Positions 61,849 to 64,000 of a stretch of 64,000 bases of DNA are shown here, piece after piece. The position numbers were made by a program, and so were the translations under genes. The notes beneath the pieces are model-generated. The model was not told the origin of the DNA. It saw only the letters and a list, made by a program, of their open reading frames with translations, and did not search any database. Location of the stretch: the NCBI GenBank assembly GCA_903838355.1, contig CAILYC010000039.1:1-64000 (forward strand), given 5' to 3'. The first letter of the stretch is position 1; every line of letters begins with the position of its first letter. This DNA comes from an uncultured Burkholderiales bacterium. Lineage in GTDB: Bacteria > Pseudomonadota > Gammaproteobacteria > Burkholderiales > Burkholderiaceae_C.

Positions 61849-62406
61849 TCAAGCGCGTTTTTTTGCGGCGGCTTTGGTGGCCACTTGTGCATTGGACATG
61901 GTGCTCGCTGCGACGGCTTGTAGATTGGACTCCACCGTTTCGCTCACTTGTTTGGCGGCTTTTTGGACCGTTTCAACGGCGTTTTGACCGGCAGTCATGG
62001 CGCTTTTGAACATGGCCACGAAGGCTTCTGAGCCATTGGGTGCGTTTTTTGTGCTGGCATCGATGAAACCCATCATGCCGTGTTGGGCCTCAGCAACTTG
62101 GGATTCGAAAGTTTTGCTGATGTCAGCGCTGGTGCTTGAAGCAATTTCGTACACATGGCGACCATAGGCCACTGCTTTTTCAGCCATGGGTTGCACCATG
62201 GTGCTTGGCAAGGTGGTGATTTCCTGAGGGTCTTTGATCGAAATCAAAGTGTTCGCTTGGTGAACGCTCTCGCTGATGGCACTTTTGGCCGCGGCCAAAT
62301 TGAGCTCAACCAATTTTTCAACGCCTGCGAAGGCTTTTTCTGACATGCCAAAGAAAACGTCGAGGTTGTTTTTGTGGGCAGTGGTGATTTGGTCAACAGT
62401 TAACAT
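61849..62406 (-). CDS. phaP: Phasin family protein (PHA granule-associated)
   Basis: A 185-residue amphipathic, Ala-rich helical protein of the phasin family that coats polyhydroxyalkanoate granules. It begins MLTVDQITTAHKNNLDVFFGMSEKAFAGVEKLVELNLAAAK, the usual PhaP-type opening, and ends with the basic AAAKKRA tail. No signal peptide. It is a single gene with its own terminator. Its presence implies PHA storage, complementing the cyanophycin reserve genes; no phaC synthase is in the window. Confidence 0.92.
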   Translation of the reverse strand: MLTVDQITTAHKNNLDVFFGMSEKAFAGVEKLVELNLAAAKSAISESVHQANTLISIKDPQEITTLPSTMVQPMAEKAVAYGRHVYEIASSTSADISKTFESQVAEAQHGMMGFIDASTKNAPNGSEAFVAMFKSAMTAGQNAVETVQKAAKQVSETVESNLQAVAASTMSNAQVATKAAAKKRA

Positions 62407-62630
62407 CGTGATACTCCTATGGGATTAAAAATAAGTTTGAAACCTGTGCAATGGGTCAAATTGATTTGATGCACTGCAACATGATTGAAGTATAGGGGGC
62501 TCGCGGGTTAAAACAAGGCTTTAGGCCAGTTCGAGAGCCACATTAGAGGTGGATCTCTAAAAACTGCGAAGCTTTGTTGGCACAAGGGTGGGGGTGTTTG
62601 ATCAATGGACAACTTGGGGATGAGGCGCAG

Positions 62631-63557
62631 ATGAAGGTTTTTTATGCGGCCAGCGATTTGCAAACCCTGCCCCTTGGGCACCGTTTTCCCATGGGCAAGT
62701 ATGCCTTGTTGCGCCAGATGCTGCGAGAGCGCTGGCCTCAAATTGAGCAAGTCAAGGCCTTGCCTGCCAGCTTGGGGGAACTCGCCTTGGTGCACGACAC
62801 CGACTACATCGAGGCGGTCGTGGCGGGCACCTTGGAGGCCTCGCACCAACGCGAAATTGGATTTCCTTGGTCTGAGGGCATGGTCGAGCGCGCGCGCGCC
62901 TCGGTCGGTGCCACCGTCATGGCGGCAAGACTTGCACTCGTGGACGGGGTGAGCGGCAATATGGCCGGGGGCACCCACCACGCTGATCGCCGCCGAGGTG
63001 GGGGCTTTTGTGTGTTCAACGACGTGGCTGTGGCTTCACGCTTGATGTGGGTGGAGGCCAAGCGCCGCGGGGTCCAGCGTTTTCAAGTGGCCATCATTGA
63101 CTTGGATGTGCACCAAGGCAATGGCAGCGCTGCCATCTTTCATGGCGACCCGCGCGTCTTCACCCTGTCGCTGCACGGGGCCAAGAATTTCCCCTTTCGC
63201 AAAGAAAAGAGTGACCTCGATATTGAATTGCCCGATGGCTGCACCGACGGTCCTTACTTGAGGGCGCTTGATGGGGCTTTGCTCGAGCTCGATCAAAATG
63301 GACCATTCGATTTGGTGTTTTATCTGGCCGGGGCCGACCCCCATGTTGATGACCGCCTGGGGCGATTGGCCTTGAGCGCAGACGGTTTGGACAAGCGCGA
63401 TAGCAGGGTTTTGGATTGGGCGAGCGCGCGTCAAATCCCTCTGGCCTTTGTGATGGCGGGCGGCTATGGGCCGAGCTTGGAGCACACCGTGGAGCTTCAG
63501 CTCAATACCTTTGCGCAGGCCTACCGGTCTTGGCAGCTTTGGCCCAGACCCGTCTGA
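62631..63557 (+). CDS. Histone deacetylase-family protein (acetoin utilisation/APAH-like hydrolase)
   Basis: A 308-residue zinc-dependent deacetylase-fold enzyme. Active-site motifs are GGTHHADRRRGGGFCVFNDVAVA with the catalytic His pair, IDLDVHQGNGSAAIF with the metal Asp/His, and YLAGADPHVDDRLGRL. In bacteria such proteins deacetylate polyamines, acyl-peptides or acetylated small molecules. ATG 62631 is used; upstream ATG 62574 adds an unrelated leader. It ends just before a repeat-rich region. Its true substrate is not predictable from sequence. Confidence 0.9.
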   Translation: MKVFYAASDLQTLPLGHRFPMGKYALLRQMLRERWPQIEQVKALPASLGELALVHDTDYIEAVVAGTLEASHQREIGFPWSEGMVERARASVGATVMAARLALVDGVSGNMAGGTHHADRRRGGGFCVFNDVAVASRLMWVEAKRRGVQRFQVAIIDLDVHQGNGSAAIFHGDPRVFTLSLHGAKNFPFRKEKSDLDIELPDGCTDGPYLRALDGALLELDQNGPFDLVFYLAGADPHVDDRLGRLALSADGLDKRDSRVLDWASARQIPLAFVMAGGYGPSLEHTVELQLNTFAQAYRSWQLWPRPV

Positions 63558-63560
63558 GGC

Positions 63561-63697
63561 CTTCAAGGCCTTCAAGGCCTTCAAGGCGTTCAGGGTGGCA
63601 GGTGGTCAAAGCCATGCGACTCTCTTGAAGGGGCTTGAGCTTGCTGGAGCTTGCTTGAGGGCGCTTGCTTGAGGGCGCTTGAGGGCGCTTGAGGGCG
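63561..63697. repeat. Two short direct-repeat tracts
   Basis: CTTCAAGGC occurs three times in tandem (63561-63587), with a degenerate fourth copy. Further right GCTTGAGGGC occurs four times (63653-63662, 63667-63676, 63677-63686, 63687-63696). The two units are related in reverse-complement sense (AAGCC/GCTTG-like). They lie between the deacetylase gene and pncB and do not encode a plausible protein. Confidence 0.75.
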
Positions 63698-63826
63698 CGT
63701 GCATACGCGCGTCGCACAGGGCGTGTTCTGTGGGGGCAAAGAGAAGGTTTTTCGAGAGATAATCATTTGGGGCACCGGCGCTCCATGCTCGAGCCTAGGT
63801 CCAAACCCTTCCAAAGCACCATCACC

Positions 63827-64000
63827 ATGATCATCACCAGTTTATTGGATACCGACTTGTACAAGTTCACCATGATGCAAGCGGTCTTGCATCAGTTTCC
63901 CGGTGCACAAGTGGAGTACCGCTTCAAGTGTCGCAATCCTGGCGTCAAACTCGGTCACTTGGCTGGTGAAATTCGCCAAGAAATCAAATCGCTGTGTTCC
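63827..64000 (+). CDS. pncB: Nicotinate phosphoribosyltransferase, N-terminal part (cut by window end)
   Basis: The first 58 codons read [21 protein letters not shown], then [16 protein letters not shown], the conserved start of PncB, which makes nicotinate mononucleotide from nicotinate, PRPP and ATP in NAD salvage. The [11 protein letters not shown] motif is diagnostic. The gene runs past the right edge, so the catalytic region is not visible. Upstream, GAGATAATCA near 63756 could be part of a -10 element. Confidence 0.93.
   Translation, partial: MIITSLLDTDLYKFTMMQAVLHQFPGAQVEYRFKCRNPGVKLGHLAGEIRQEIKSLCS

Overview
The window looks like a chromosomal segment of a betaproteobacterium of the order Burkholderiales, most likely a Comamonadaceae-type freshwater or soil heterotroph. 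This is inferred from gene content: a paired cphA'/cphA cyanophycin locus with its ABC transporter and DUF1854 companion, several orphan Bug (TctC-type) periplasmic binding proteins, a Comamonas-order protocatechuate 4,5-cleavage cluster (pmdEFDABC), a phasin, and an RpoD with a long Ala/Lys/Pro-rich N-terminus. No rRNA, tRNA, transposase, integrase or CRISPR array was seen.

Layout. 1-1.4 kb: the tail of an unidentified gene, a RidA-family gene and a secreted surface-adhesin-E-like protein. 1.5-9.5 kb: cyanophycin block, with cphA' and cphA on the minus strand and, divergently, an ABC exporter-type protein with an N-terminal PH-like domain plus DUF1854. 9.8-23 kb: a large divergent catabolic cluster. 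The minus arm encodes a DUF1989 protein, a cyclic-amide metallohydrolase, a three-subunit molybdenum hydroxylase, a DUF1116 (AllG-like) protein and HpxZ. The plus arm encodes a polar amino-acid-type ABC importer, HpxX (DUF4089) and HpxY (AtzE-like amidase). A MocA-like cytidylyltransferase lies at its end. The control region between the arms holds three NtrC-like half-site repeats and a consensus sigma-54 promoter, so I read the whole as a nitrogen-scavenging pathway for an N-rich heterocycle or ureide. I know of no described pathway with this gene set.

23-32.3 kb: carboxylate-type catabolic genes (three orphan Bug receptors, a beta-hydroxyacid dehydrogenase, an orphan LivK-type receptor, an HpcH/HpaI aldolase, a LigI-like lactonase and an M24-fold protein without the usual metal ligands). 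32.4-36.4 kb: grpE-dnaK-dnaJ with a sigma-32-type promoter. 36.8-38 kb: a short MetE-like methyltransferase. 38.2-49.1 kb: LivHMGF transporter genes, a Bug receptor, then pmdEFDABC (ring cleavage of protocatechuate down to pyruvate and oxaloacetate) and an aldo/keto reductase.

49.2-55.6 kb: a stress block (UspA, ABC-2 exporter with HlyD adaptor, a secreted unknown and two divergent hemerythrin-domain genes) with two Anr/Fnr-type boxes. 55.6-64 kb: housekeeping genes rpoD and dnaG, a patatin-like lipoprotein, a phasin, a histone-deacetylase-family protein, and the start of pncB cut by the window edge.

Storage and nitrogen themes recur: cyanophycin synthesis (an N and C reserve), a predicted NtrC-controlled scavenging pathway, and a PHA granule phasin. 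All calls rest on reading motifs and gene order; no database search was run.
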